The notes: generated by a model from the letters alone, not told the origin. DNA of 64,000 nucleotides from Paracyclopina nana (GCA_019096065.1 JAGUCH010000005.1:5022001-5086000), one strand, 5' to 3'. Shown: positions 36,301 to 48,256, numbered from the stretch's first letter. Numbers and translations: made by a program.

Positions 36301-37255
36301 ATTGTGCAGCAATTGAAAACTCTCACTATTCAGCATGTCAGAGTAGGCTCCATCCGATACAGAAAATACATGTGGAGGCATTTCTGTCTTCCGTTTGCTT
36401 CTGTACATGTTCACCACCCTCGGGGTGTATATTGGGTATCTCCTGTAAGGGTTGACCGCGACGCAAAACAATCCAGAATACGTCTAGGATGAATACATCG
36501 ATAATACAGCAATACACAGGCAGTTGGCGATGATTGAAGTGCCTCTATGCGGTAAATTGACCCCATCTCCTATGGCCATGTTTTGATGTATCAAAGGAAA
36601 CGGGTCGACAATGTACCACAAAGCAACACCAATCTGGCAAATCTTCTCGCACTTCCAAAGCTAACTTACATAGATGAGCTTGTTGTAGTATCTGTCTTTG
36701 AGGTTCCATAGGACTGTCGCGTCGTTCAAGTACGTCAAGTTGGACATGTCCTCCATTTTTTCGAATTTCGGAGGGTTCACCTGTAGCACATTCTCCTTTT
36801 TCAGCGTCTGCTCCTGAAATTGGATGGTCAGGAAACATTACAACAAGTTCACCTAGGGAAACGAGTAGCAACAGTCGTAGCTCTATTTCCTTACGCAGCA
36901 CATAGAGTAGTCCCAAAGGGACTCTGGCAAAAAGTTTTTCCAACATTTTGAGGCGCAAATGAAAAAAAGGCTTCTGACATTCTGTCACAGCTATAGTGTA
37001 CTAGTATCTATTAGGCTCTCTTTTTTTAAGTGAAACAAATGGGCCTGTGTTTACCTTATTCTCTGCAAAAACTGTGATCTGATCCCCCTTGGCAGCCCTA
37101 ATTTCTCCAAGGACGTAGCCCTCCTTGGCAGATGGCACCCAGCAGGATTTTTTGGCATCGTAGGGCTTGGCTGCTGACTGCCTTTTGGCCTCCACCGAGA
37201 CATAGAGATACTCAGTGGGATCGGGGTCCGGTCCCACATACTTCTCTTTAGGCAT
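26488..37255 (-). CDS. Mhc: Muscle myosin heavy chain (class II)
   Basis: Twenty-six exons join in phase to about 1,925-1,933 residues, the family's normal length. Exons, high to low: 37255-37055, 36813-36670, 36483-36327, 36265-36238, 36175-35986, 35926-35863, 35799-35701, 33597-33494, 33372-33235, 32957-32688, 32615-32445, 32386-32209, 32154-31958, 31892-31805, 31610-31493, 31432-31234, 31160-31105, 30956-30768, 30713-30566, 30056-29481, 29335-29025, 28937-28464, 28411-27827, 27727-27532, 27467-26775, 26712-26515 (or to the stop at 26488). Landmarks are P-loop GESGAGKT (178-185), switch I NDNSSRFGKF, switch II DIAGFE, the SH2/SH1 region with Cys690 and Cys700, a light-chain-binding neck ([12 protein letters not shown]) and a full coiled-coil rod ending [15 protein letters not shown]. 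It is the actin-based motor of thick filaments. The proximal S2 segment ([13 protein letters not shown] onward) looks divergent. No duplicated alternative exons were seen. Confidence 0.95.
33598..35700 (-). other. Largest myosin intron (2.1 kb)
   Basis: This is very AT-rich intronic DNA between the exon ending in GLK and the exon beginning EQLHLTDNW. No spare copy of a neighbouring myosin exon was found in it. It contains a 104-codon plus-strand open frame (34063-34377) of uncertain origin. Confidence 0.55.
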
Positions 37256-37332
37256 GACGACCGTCCTACTCCACTGCCATTTGTTGACTCCGAAGCTCGC
37301 GTGAAAGCTGCTCGGAAGATTCTGGGGCTAAA

Positions 37333-37340
37333 TTTTTATA
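37333..37340 (-). promoter_or_regulatory. Possible TATA box of the myosin gene
   Basis: TATAAAAA on the minus strand lies about 80 bases before the myosin start codon. If used, transcription would begin near 37305 and give a short unspliced leader containing a five-codon upstream ORF (ATGGCAGTGGAGTAG). Muscle myosin genes often have a distant non-coding first exon instead, so this is tentative. Confidence 0.35.
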
Positions 37341-39084
37341 TTCATGAACTCGATCTCTCATTGCGCGACATTTGCACCGTCTTCACTCTCCTCATGGGGT
37401 GTCATATTTAGATCATGATGCTCCTCTCTGGAGTTCAGCCTCGTCATTCCTTTCCGACAACTTTGCTTTCTTCCTAGCAAAAAAGCATATAAAAACAGCC
37501 AATTTATCAGCTTGCAAATAAGCTGGCAAATCTCATATTTTCAACTTTAGTCATTTCAAATTTTAGGTGAAATCGAATAGTTTCCCTAGCTATTTTTCAA
37601 AAAGCTTTTGTTATTGCAATTAAGTTGTAATTGAAATGCACAGGTAGGATTCACTTAGGTTGACATTTTTTAAGTGTCAGTAGATAATGAAGGCTGTTGT
37701 GGTACTAGCTTCTTGAAACTGTGATTTTTTTCAAATCTTAGAATTTGATCGATTTTTGATGACAATTTTATTTGACACTTCCATACGAAATCTCATTTAT
37801 GCGAGCAGTCTCGTCTCGTTGCACCTGTAACAGAAATGGTAAATATGTTAGTCTTGCTATCGTCATGCATACATATGTAGATACTATGCGTGCTACATCA
37901 AAAAAGTGTGGTGCAGAGAATTCGAAAAATTTTGTTTGATGCTCAACACTATTAGTAGTTCTGCCTCAAACGAAGGAGTGAAAATTCAATCATGAAGTAA
38001 GTTTCAAAAATCTAAAAAAAAGTGGCGAATAGGGAACGTGATTTGAATAATGAATCAGAACTTTTTTCTTGTGTCGTAGAAGCCAAAAGCTCTTTGGTGA
38101 TTAGCATTAATATAAATTAGCCTTTTTCAATAAAGGGTCTAAATTAGAGCATTCAACTTTGAGTAGGCACTGAATAAATTGGTGACACGCACTTTCGCTT
38201 AACTTGCGTCCATGGGGGAAAGTGATGTCAGTTTCCGCGAGGAAACTGCTAATGTATTTTGGCAGCCAAAACTCCAGTTTTGCCGAAATGAGTCGCCAAA
38301 TATCGCCGTAAAAATCGTGTCGTCTTTAGGCTGGAGTTGCAAAACTAATACCCAAACACCTGTCCCTATCATAAGAAAAAAAGCAAGACGAGCTTGCGTG
38401 AAAAAGGGAAATCTGCTGTAGGGCGTAACAGCGCAGCAGTCTACTATAATATAAGAGTTGGAATCTTAAAATGCCAAGACACAAAAATTGGAGCAAGGAG
38501 GCCAGAAATCATTCTGGGATGTCATATTTCCCTACTTCTAAAGCAATTTTTGGGCTACTTACCCCAACTTGATCTTTTGAATTTAATACTAGTTTTTGTA
38601 CAATTTGAAATGTGCATGACGAAGCAAAAAACCTGAGCTGATTTTACTGCTGAGATTCTTCTTCGTGCTTGGCGGACAGCATAACTTGATATATTGAACA
38701 TTGCTAGAAGCAAGGCGAGGCCAGAAAATACGTAGCATTTAGGGCTGAGGCCGCGCCCGAACCACAAAACTTATAGCTCCTCTAATTATTGCCTTCATCA
38801 TCAGCCAGATTTATATACTGCACCAAAAGATGGCAACTCTCATAAAGAAACCCTGCATGAATGGGCCTAACTTTGGCTTTTCGGTGTACTTCACAGTCAA
38901 CTTGGAGGTCCCTTTCACGAGAAAAATTGCACTTAAATAAACTATTGAAAGCAGAGGCTGAATGGTCACCTTTTGGTGTGGTATCTAGAAGTAGTAGCCA
39001 ATTCGTGTGAAGATGCTCGAGCGTCTCGTTTTCTCTGCTATTTCTTTACTTCAAAAGTTACGCGGAGTCCACGATAAAGGAGAG
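37341..39084. other. Intergenic region
   Basis: It lies between the divergent myosin and repeat-peptide genes. No coding segment or RNA gene was recognised. The AT-rich sequence probably holds regulatory DNA for both. Confidence 0.55.
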
Positions 39085-39124
39085 TATAAAAGCCGAAGAG
39101 ACTCGAATTGTGTCGTTGTAGTCA
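39085..39124 (+). promoter_or_regulatory. Core promoter of the FSRILR precursor gene
   Basis: TATAAAAG at 39085-39092 is followed about 30-37 bases later by TCGTTGTAGTCAACC, which offers initiator-like start sites. A non-coding first exon then runs to a good donor (TTCTGAG|GTATGC) at 39222. The next acceptor, TTTGTCAG at 39902, brings in the exon with the start codon. Confidence 0.65.
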
Positions 39125-39922
39125 ACCATTGCAACAGGGGTTGGCGACACCTTCGCGCTTTACTCAAACAAGGGAATACCTGACTAAGCTCTTGCCATAT
39201 TTCTTTACAATCATTTTCTGAGGTATGCAGACCTTTTTTAAAATTGCTAAAACAAAAGTAGCGTTGCGCTCGTATTTTTTGTACTTTGTACGAGGCTAGA
39301 AAGCTGTGGCAAAAAATTCTGAAAAAAAGCGTTGTCTCTGTCTATTGAGAGTAAGCACAAAAGGGTGGTAATTTCGCACCTTTCACGAGCCTGTTAACTT
39401 TTGTTTGTAGCGGGCTCACACAAAAATGCATCATTTCGCGCACTGATTACATAAAAGCCAAAGGCTTTCTTCATTCTAACGCTATCGATGCGTACCTTTA
39501 GCATTAAGCTACATACATAGTAGCATGGTAAAACGTAAAGGTCTCTCTTGACATGTTGGCATTCTTAAAATTCGTAGCAGAAGCTTCTTCTTAGCCTGAA
39601 AAGTTCAACTGAATATAATCGACTTTTAAGAGGTAATTTACAAAATTCACGACCCTACTTTAAAGCCGAGGAATTTTGGAGCTTGTTTGTTCACCTGACA
39701 TCATTGATTTTTAAGACCTTTTTCAATTTTTTGTGTATTAACTGAACACGTGCATTTTAGATATGCCATTAAGCAACAGCTTTCAGACTTATCAAGTGTG
39801 GCCGTAAGATATAATTAATTTAGCTTGCTCAGTGTTAGAAAGGCGCCAACTTCTTTAATTATTTCACGCCCTGTAAAAATAGCCACATCTTCTCTTTGTC
39901 AGGCTAACCTGAAAACCCCGCA

Positions 39923-40690
39923 ATGAGCCCCAGCAAAACAGCTTTAGGTAAGCTCTTAGTTCTTTGCTTAAAAAATCACCTTTTCATTCCAATTTTTTAT
40001 TTTTAGGAACTTTTTGGGTCTTGGCTTTCCTCGTCGTCTCTTCGTATGCCATAGAAGACCTCAATGAGCCAAAAGAGGTAAATATCTATGAATGCCAAAG
40101 TTATACATAGTAGCTCTCAAAACTTGCTTAATCGCTAGGATAAGAGAGCGAATGAGTTTGACCGCATTTTGCGCTCGTCGGAATTTGATCGGATTCTGCG
40201 GAGCGGTGAGCCGTCAAGCTTCTCCAGGATCCTAAGATCGCCTGAAATGGACGAATCTTACGAAGAACAAGATGCAGATAAACGCTCGGCTCCTCGCTCA
40301 TTTTCACGCATTTTGCGATCTGGCCCCAACTCCTTTTCGCGTATCCTGAGGAGCACTTTTTCGAGAATCCTGAAGAGAGGTGGCGGGAGTCCCTCGACGT
40401 TCTCGAGGATCTTGAAAAAGCAAAGCCCCTCCTCATTCTCCCGAATCTTACGAGACCCTGACACCTTCTCTCGGATTTTGAGGTCATCGTCTTACCCTAG
40501 CAGCCATCAGACATATGAAAGGAGCATGAGAGATCAGCATTTTTCTCGCATCCTCAAAAAGAGCGATCCGATGTCGACTCAAGACGAATTCTATGAAGAA
40601 GGTCCCTATGAAGAAGAAGGATATGAGAGACCAGTTCAAGATTTCAGCAGATTTCTAAGGAGTGCCAGCTTTTCCAGAATTCTCAGATAA
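39923..40690 (+). CDS. Secreted precursor with twelve FSRILR-type repeats (putative neuropeptide)
   Basis: Three coding exons (39923-39947, 40007-40077, 40139-40690) give 215 residues. A signal peptide (about 1-23, FWVLAFLVVSSYA) is followed by DKR, a classical cleavage site, then copies of a short motif: FDRILR twice, FSRILR or FSRILK nine times and FSRFLR once. Many are preceded by Ser/Thr and followed by Ser. Acidic spacers (ESYEEQDADKR and EFYEEGPYEEEGYER) separate the repeat groups, as in neuropeptide precursors. Dibasic sites (KR, KK) occur in several spacers, but most repeats end in a single Arg without Gly, so products would mostly not be amidated. Codons differ from copy to copy. I do not recognise the family. 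A distant resemblance to orcokinins (F-D-x-I-x-R-S) is possible. The N-terminal organisation and TATA promoter support a real, highly expressed secreted product. Confidence 0.85.
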
Positions 40691-41432
40691 ACTTGTGATA
40701 CCCCTTACATACGCCCATAATTATCCTCCCTTATTTTTCCCAAAAAAACACATAATTACAAAAGGGGGATCGAAAGAAACTTTTGATCAAAAATTGTGCA
40801 CTTTTAAATGAGGAGGAGAGTGACTGCAACAGTTTCACTCCATGATGACCTTGATTGTTGACAAGCTTGACGAAATCGCGAAAGCTACTGTACTCTACTA
40901 CTGTAATTATTTTGATTCCAATAAGACAAATGCTATAGGTACGCCCAAGTAGGGGTTGAAATCATCTCCAAATATTTACTTGCACTAAAACAGCAACTTG
41001 TGTTGATGACTGTGTAAAAACATGTGTATTGTTCCAATGCTATTACTTAATAATCTATTAATTGGTCAAACATCATGCCCATGCACTACCACAATTAAGA
41101 CGAGCCAATCTATATATTTCCCAAGAATGTAATTATATCAGAAAGAGAAGAAAAAATATGATGCAGGCTTTGTATAATAATTCTGTCGTGCGCTTTCAAT
41201 TATGATGATGTTTAAAAAATACATTCCAGGAGTAGCGTTCATCGTTGCATTTTTACCTCGCTAAGGTTGCGTGATTTCTCGTCAAAAAGTTCCGCAACTA
41301 AGTTATACAAGTTCCGTCAACGGTTGCGTGAATTTGTTGTTTGACGGAACAAAAGTGTAAATAAACAAGACAGTGAAAATCGACACAAACTGAATAAGGA
41401 GCTTTTAAACTTTTAAGGCGACCATTGGCACA
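40691..41432. other. Intergenic region
   Basis: 3' UTR of the peptide gene followed by spacer. No gene was seen. The 5' leader of the FASTK-like gene begins somewhere before 41433. Confidence 0.55.
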
Positions 41433-43529
41433 ATGATTCGCTCCTTGTTAGCGTGTAACCGGTCGGTGGCCTTTCGAGGCTCCAATTTTCAGCTGAACTC
41501 GTTACAAAAGGCTGACAAGCTTACTTTTGAGCGGTGTTGTGCTAGCCTTTCTGCCAGTGAAAGAAGTCAAGAAGATTCGGCCAACTTGAATGACTTTCTC
41601 AACAGGTACCAAAAGATGGCCAGAATCAGGCCTTTTGATGCTTGCAGGCTTATTATCAAGATGGCTGAGCATCGGAAAGAACCAGGCTCACATAGTGAAC
41701 TTTATGAGAAGATAAAAACAGATGCAGAGGTATCTGAGCCAAAAATTCTTGTGAAAGCTGTCAAAGCTCTGGAGCAGTCACAGTGCGAAGAGGTGGAGAC
41801 CAAAATGATTGTAAGCCTTGTAGTAGAGGAGATTTTTCAATTTTTTCATTGCCCTATTTAGATTTCAGCTCTGAAGTCACTGCATTCATTGGGAGTGCCC
41901 AATCACATGTTCATGGTCAAGAATCTGGAAAATGCATTGACATGGCGCTGTCGAACTTGCAACATCAAAGAAATGCCAGTTATGCTGACGTTTGCGCTAA
42001 AGCGTCGCGGATACGGGGAAACTTCGGAGAAATTCTACCAAGAGGTGATTCAAACACTCGAGCGCAGATGGGTCGAAATTGAGGATCCAGAGCTGATTGG
42101 CACCTTGTTCCGCTACTCGAATTTGTTCAAGGTTAAGTTCATTGCCAAGTTAGAGGATCGAATGATTGAAAAGGCCGAGGGAATGTCCACTGAAGCCATG
42201 ATCATCGTAAGCTCTATGTAAGGCCATTTTGAGCCTATTGTTAGCCGACTTTCCTATTTTCAGTTGCTCAAAACTTTGGCTCAGAGCAGAAGGCGCACAG
42301 TTCCGTTGATAAAAGCCTTGGTGTTCCACCTCACTCGCAAGACTGATTTGAACGACATCAAACTCGTCTCGGATTGTCTATACGCTTCTTCGAACTTGGC
42401 CATCAAGGATCCGGATTTCCTTGAGTCTCTATGCAGCAAGTGTGAAGCCATTTTCTTGTCGCTGGAGGCAACGCATCTCTCTGATGCAGTTGTCCGATCG
42501 ATTATCACATCGATTGGTCAATTGGGCATATATCACAGTCGAGCTCTCAATTCGATAAGTGCTTGGTACTCTCAGAGATTGCAGCAAGAGCCACCACTGG
42601 GTTGCAAAGATTTGGCTGCATTTGTCCTTACAACCGGATCAATCAATTTTGTTCCCGACAATTCAGAGCCTATCTTCAAGGTAGACCAGAAAATTTACTT
42701 AAAAGCCGGAGAATGAAAAATTCATTTTTAGGCTGCTTTGGAGCAACTCAGCTCTTTATCGGTTGGCGATAGCATACTTTGGCTGAACATCGTATGGAGC
42801 CTGGCTGTTTTAGGAAAAGCTGAACCTCGCCATTTTGAGTCGGTGCTCACTTCCGATTATGTGCAAAATATGACAGGTAATATTCAGATCGTGTCAGTAG
42901 CTTTTGCAACGTTGTTATTCTTCCCCACAGCTTTGGAAGACCCACGGACGGAAAGCTGCAAGCAGAAGCTGTTGAATGTCAATGCTGCTGCCATGTTTCT
43001 CAACAAAGACTACAAAGGCTCGACAATTGACACTGTGAACAATTCAATCATCTCCAGCTACAAGCCATCGCAATCAGCTAGTCGTATTAATTTAAGCAAA
43101 ACTGTTTTCGACTCCTTCCATGCTTTGGCATCACCTCCGAATTTCCTCCTGAAGAATATCAACACGCAAATGGGATTCCTTCTGGATGCTGAAGCTGTGT
43201 TTGAAGTGGCAACCGCCAAGCCGATCGGGCCTATTTTGGACTATTCAGAATTAGGTCGATTAGCGCTATCGCAAGACTCGTTACCATCGCCGGTCAAAGA
43301 GGTGCCCAAAGGCTCAAAGAAGGTTGGTGTTATGATATTGGCATTCCACGATTGTCCCATTGGAACCTATACCCACCTCAGTGGAGCTGTGTCATTGCAA
43401 AAAAAGTTGCTTGAAGCGAGGGGATACAATGTGATGTTCATTAGGCACGATGAATTCGGACAGAATCGGAACAAGTTGCAGCAAGTGAAGCTGTTAGAAT
43501 CAAAGTTGCGCAATTTCCTTAAACAATAA
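41433..43529 (+). CDS. FAST kinase domain-containing protein (mitochondrial RNA binding, RAP domain)
   Basis: Five exons (41433-41810, 41862-42206, 42264-42680, 42732-42876, 42931-43529) give 627 residues. The N-terminus (MIRSLLACNRSVAF) is basic and lacks acidic residues, as expected for a mitochondrial targeting peptide. The body is helical-repeat-like with a FAST-type segment (LWLNIVWSLAVLG). The C-terminal 70 residues (from about 550) form a RAP domain (GVMILAFHDCP, GYNVMFIRHDEF). Length and layout fit the FASTKD4/TBRG4 type, which stabilise or process mitochondrial transcripts. Which FASTKD member it is cannot be settled by eye. The last intron is only 54 bp, a multiple of three, and has no in-frame stop, so an unspliced form would remain in frame. 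Confidence 0.88.
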
Positions 43530-44364
43530 AAATGTGCCCTTCTGCGGTCATGCCGATTATTCTACATTTTCATGGCTCCATGGCAAACACCATAAAATGA
43601 TGACTATTAATACTGAAAAAGTATGGGAAGGTGATTTTTTTAATTTATCCAAAAAGAAGCTCACAATGTGGGAATAGGCCCAATTTACCAGCTACTTTTT
43701 GCTCAAGTTTGCAAAATATCCCTTTTTGTCAGGGCTGCATATTAAGCTGAAAGCTGACTTACTATATACTTTTGTGGCCCTGTTCTTTGACATAAAGGAT
43801 TTATTTTTGGTGCTTGTTTAGTGGCTCCTTTTTAGCAAATGACCACCAATAATCGAAGAACCATCACGATGAGTGTACCCATAAGTGGTTATGCAATCTT
43901 GTATTCATGTTGCTTAAGCTGGTCCAATATGTCTTAAGAAGAGCTGGTGGAACTATTTCTCACTTCCATCCTCAACATGCTCAGCTTACAGGAAATCTAT
44001 AGAATGCGCACGTTTTGACCAGATAGCCGTTTTCTGGCGCTGCTATTACGAAGGCCAACATTACTACGTACATACGGTATACTACTATCATACTGAATAG
44101 TATCAACATTTATTATGGTAATCTATATTATGCATATTGAATGAAGTGGTCAGCTAAGCCTTTCTTCTTAGGCCTGGCCTTATGTTTTCTGTACTATTTT
44201 GTAGTACTATTGTATTTTTGTGTGATTTTGCTCTACACCGCGTTGTATACTATTGCGTAGCATAATGATACGATAGCATGGCCTTGGTAGAGGAAAGATC
44301 CGGCAAAAAGTTTTATTAGTCGTCTTCCAATTGTTAGGAGTCATGGTTGTTAGTTACATTCATA
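43530..44364. other. Intergenic region
   Basis: No coding segment was recognised. It probably contains the promoter of the EF-hand gene close to its right end. Confidence 0.55.
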
Positions 44365-45225
44365 ATGGCAGCCAAAGGAAAATCAAGTTCGGACCCATCA
44401 ACCACTGCCAATAATAGCAGCAACGTATCTATAAATGTGGTCAACGAGTCGTTTGACGATCCTGCTCAAGCTTCGAGGAAAAAGTCCAGGTGGAAGCATA
44501 AGCGCAAAATCAATTACTATCTTAGCAAGGAAGACATTCAGTTCCTCATACAAAACACGAGATACACTGAGCAAGAATTGAGGTAAAAATAATTGCTTTC
44601 TAATTTTGTGATGCATTTATCATTCTCTGCTCGCAGAGAATGGCACCAAAATTATCGGGAAGAGTGCCCAGAAGGAGTTTTGGACAAGGAGCATATTATA
44701 AAGATATACGACGAGATTTCGCCCTTCGGAAGCTCGAAAGACTTTGTCGACCAGATTTTCAGGATTTTTGACAAAGATGGCGATGGCACCATTGATTTCA
44801 AAGAATTCATGCTTGCAACGGATATGACTTCCTCAGGGACGCCCGAGGAAAAGCTCCGTTGGGCATTCAAGGTGCTTTTAAAAATTCCTGCATAATTTAT
44901 AGCCTTTATCTTTTCTTTGCCCAGAGCTACTACACCGTTTAAAGTTCCCTTGCATATATTATAGATGTATGACAAGGATGGAAGTGGCACAATTGAGCTG
45001 AATGAAATGATCGAAGTGATGTCAGCCCTCCAGTTGGGCTTGGAAGGCCAACGAGCTCGCGAGGACGCAGAACTGAGGGGCAAGCGAATTTTCTCTGAGC
45101 TCGACATCAACAACGATGGTGAAATATCGTGCGAAGAGTTTGTGCGAGGCTGCATGCATGACCCTGAGTTAGTGCGAATCATTACTGCTGGTGGTATTGA
45201 TCCAATGGAGGCCGATGCGGACTGA
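44365..45225 (+). CDS. Neuronal calcium sensor-like EF-hand protein
   Basis: Three exons (44365-44582, 44637-44871, 44965-45225) give 237 residues. The core has the NCS layout: WHQNYREECPEG (a degenerate first EF-hand with the Cys-Pro signature), then three canonical loops starting at Asp118 (DKDGDGTIDFKE), Asp154 (DKDGSGTIELNE) and Asp198 (DINNDGEISCEE). It should bind calcium in the cytosol. Differences from typical members are the lack of Met-Gly, so no N-myristoylation, a Ser/Asn-rich then strongly basic 50-residue extension (RKKSRWKHKRK), and a linker between EF3 and EF4 that is shorter than in neurocalcin. The upstream ATG at 44343 is in another frame. It may be a lineage-specific member of the family. 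Confidence 0.9.
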
Positions 45226-46041
45226 CGAAAAACGCGAAAATAAAATTAACTTTTCCAGACTCAGCTACGCCATACTTATTTTTCAGAGATATGCAATCTC
45301 ATGTTGGGCATTATTATCCTACAGCTCAGTTGGGAAGTTTGAGCAATGCACGCAAGATATCCAGCAACGAGGTTGCATGCACATTTTCCTAAAAAACATA
45401 CTATAACTATAGCAGCAAAATTAGAAAACAGGCTGTCCATTATTTGATGGAATAGCCTGGATCAAACTGTTCAAGCTGATTTTTACTTGGATGTCGCTAC
45501 AGAAGAAGGGACAAAAGTACCAGAAGTCTTTGCTTCGCTATTTAACCTATTCGGCTTTTTTGACGGTAAAATGGCGAAAATTGCCTACTATGCAACACCC
45601 GCAAAACCAAATCGCAGGCTGCTCCACCTAGCGGATTAGTACCGCTCGTGTTTTGCTGTAGCCTTTGCGTGAGCTCTAAAAACGGCAGTAATTGCGGGAC
45701 AATCTGTATGCTGCACTTTATGGGCATAATCTAAAGTTGTCCCCATCCATCATGAGGTGCTTTTACTTGGGTGAAAAAAATACGGTTCCCTAAAAGGTTC
45801 CTTCACACGGAGCTACAAAACGTATATAGTGCTATATTAAAAAGCATGGGTATCTATCTAGCTTTATAGGAAATATGCGCGTCGATATTAAAATAGAGCT
45901 CCAATCCTCGCTTCCTCAGCTGAGGCTCTCGCATCCTCGAAACCAGTCTGAACTGGGCATCTGCGAGATCCGCATCGGCCTCAAAAGCCGAGACATGGAT
46001 GATTTCCCGCCTACAACATTTGAGACGTATCCTTGGTCGCA
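45226..46041. other. Intergenic region
   Basis: 3' UTR of the EF-hand gene and spacer. Nothing further could be supported. Confidence 0.55.
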
Positions 46042-48256
46042 ATGAAGGCAGCACTAAGAAAAAGCCAGTCCTTCAGTTGTTTTGTCGGTGTTTTTGTGAT
46101 TACAATTGCAGCCAGCGTTTCCCGAGCGTTAGCTAGCAAAAGTGAAGCTAGCAATGACAGCCAGAATAAGAGTAAGTGAAGGCTTTGTCTGAAACTTTTT
46201 TTTTGGTTGGCTGAAGACTTGCGAGCTGACCTCACCACTCAAAATGATTGATTCCAGGCACTGAAGTCGTCGATCTTGGGCCCAGGCTAAGGGCGATTGC
46301 TTGTACGAGTCCTCGAGACTGCAAGGACGTGGATGGTACTTATTGTGATGCAGATATCAGGCTGTGTTTATGCAAACCTGATTATCCAGTCACAGATACG
46401 AACGAATGCTACAAAGGTTGAGTATACTCATGGAATTCTGTTTGCTCCACTCTTTCGCAACTTGCCTTCTTGCATGCTACTTTTGCAGAGTCAAAATATG
46501 ATGAGTTTTGCCAGTTGGATATTCAATGTCAGAGTCGAGACAAGAACACCAAGTGCAATCGAGACTTCAATCTTTGTGAGTGCCAGCCAAGATTTATAGC
46601 GCAATCCTACACAGATGGACAATTCTGGTGTGTTCGTAAGTTGTCTTCTTATTTGCGCTATTCTTTATTGCTTTCGTAGAAGATTGCTATATGCTAGTAC
46701 ATTTGGTCCAGCAATAGACTATATATACGCGTGGATGAGTGCTACAACAACAATTTCTAGTGCGCAGTAAATGCCACCTTGCAAGGCCCACTCTACTACA
46801 GAATAAAAGCAAGTGACAGGGGGATCCATTCATTTCCTGACAAAATACTACGACACCTAGCTTATCACTTTAGCCCATGTTTCACCGTCTTTTCGAGCTC
46901 CAATATACTAGGAGACTAACACACTACAAAGCTTTTCTGGTCTTTACCCATTTTCACTATAAATAATTACTGCAAAAGCGTATAATGTATGCTTTTTACG
47001 CAATTTATTCCACTGAAATAACGGATCGAGCTTAAATAATGACAAACTCGAAGGAGAATGGGAGTTGATAGTTTTACAGAGTGAAATGAGATTGTAATCC
47101 ATGTGCTACGTAAAGAAAAGACTTTCTCGTGGAAAGTAGCAACTTGTACTAGCTTTCAAGTTTTGTTTCTTAGAGCCTTCAACTTCTCAAACCACGGACA
47201 CCTCGATTGGCTCCTATGTGGATCCCACGCTGTTCGGCATCATGGGTGGATTAGCACTCATGTTTATCGTCATGTGTGTCGTCCTTCGATTATTTGCCAA
47301 GTAATACGATTCTTACTGCTTTATGAGGAAATGTAAGCAAAAAGCTTTTACAGTGCCCAATTCGCGGAAAATCGAAGCATTTTCAACACGCCCAACCCGA
47401 GATTGATGAATGTGTCACTCTTGAAAGATAGTAAGTTAGCAAATGCATCAACCAAAAAGAAAGCATCAACACGGACGGCCTCCATATCCTCTGGTGCAGG
47501 TGGGAACAGGATCTCACAAATTAGAAAGGACTCACTAAACCCTAAAAGTGGTAGCTATCTTTGAAACACACACGTAGTACACAAGCTCGCTTTTCTTCCC
47601 ATTCATACATATCAATGTTGCTTGATGTTCCATCCAATAATGGGAATTTTCAATATGTGAAGAACATGTTTTTTTCTGCTTGCCACTCAAATATCACACT
47701 AATTATGATTTTGTGCATGATTCCTAAAAAAGGAGCAAAGAAGTTGTGCTACTAAATTCCATGTAAGCGTGAGAACTGGGAAAATGTTTTCGCCCCTGAA
47801 AAGTGCATTTGAGTGAAAAAGTTGCAACAACTGTTTGTGTTTTTGCATGCACACCAATAATCGTAGCATATACAGTATGCATATACAACCTGATTCAGAG
47901 AATTGAGAACTTTTGGCCAAAATGAATTCTCCGAATGAGACAATATGTTATAGCAATAATACAGCATTATTTCCTGTAAAAAGTCCTGGTGAGCCCTCTT
48001 CCACTTGCTCTCATACATACGCAGCATCCAATATTCTAAAAATAGTCTGCATGCTGATATCCCAGTACATATATATAAACATCTGGTTAATTTTTCAGGG
48101 GCCGACGAACCAGCGCACGTCTCAGTAGGAACCAGCAGTGGAAATGCATCAAATAATCGCAAAAGAAACCATGCTGCTCCAAAGCGAAGAGCCTCGTCTG
48201 TCGTTCACGAAAACGAGGACAACATTTTACTCGAGATGAAAGACTCGCAGGCTTGA
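46042..48256 (+). CDS. Single-pass membrane protein with EB/EGF-like Cys-rich ectodomain
   Basis: Six exons (46042-46171, 46258-46416, 46489-46635, 47174-47300, 47354-47499, 48099-48256) join in phase to 288 residues. An N-terminal signal segment (about 12-31) leads into two small Cys-rich modules (about 61-145, with CLCKPDYP and LCECQPRF) that look like the EB or EGF-like modules of arthropod and nematode proteins. One membrane helix (about 164-185, GIMGGLALMFIVMCVVLRL) follows. The cytoplasmic tail of about 100 residues is basic and Ser/Thr/Asn-rich. Type I topology is likely. No specific function is recognised. Two introns exceed 500 bp. Confidence 0.83.

Noticed and set aside
45542-45727. 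61-codon minus-strand frame with a reasonable composition upstream of the EB-module gene
   Set aside because: No recognisable family, no splice partners and no neighbouring promoter signal.
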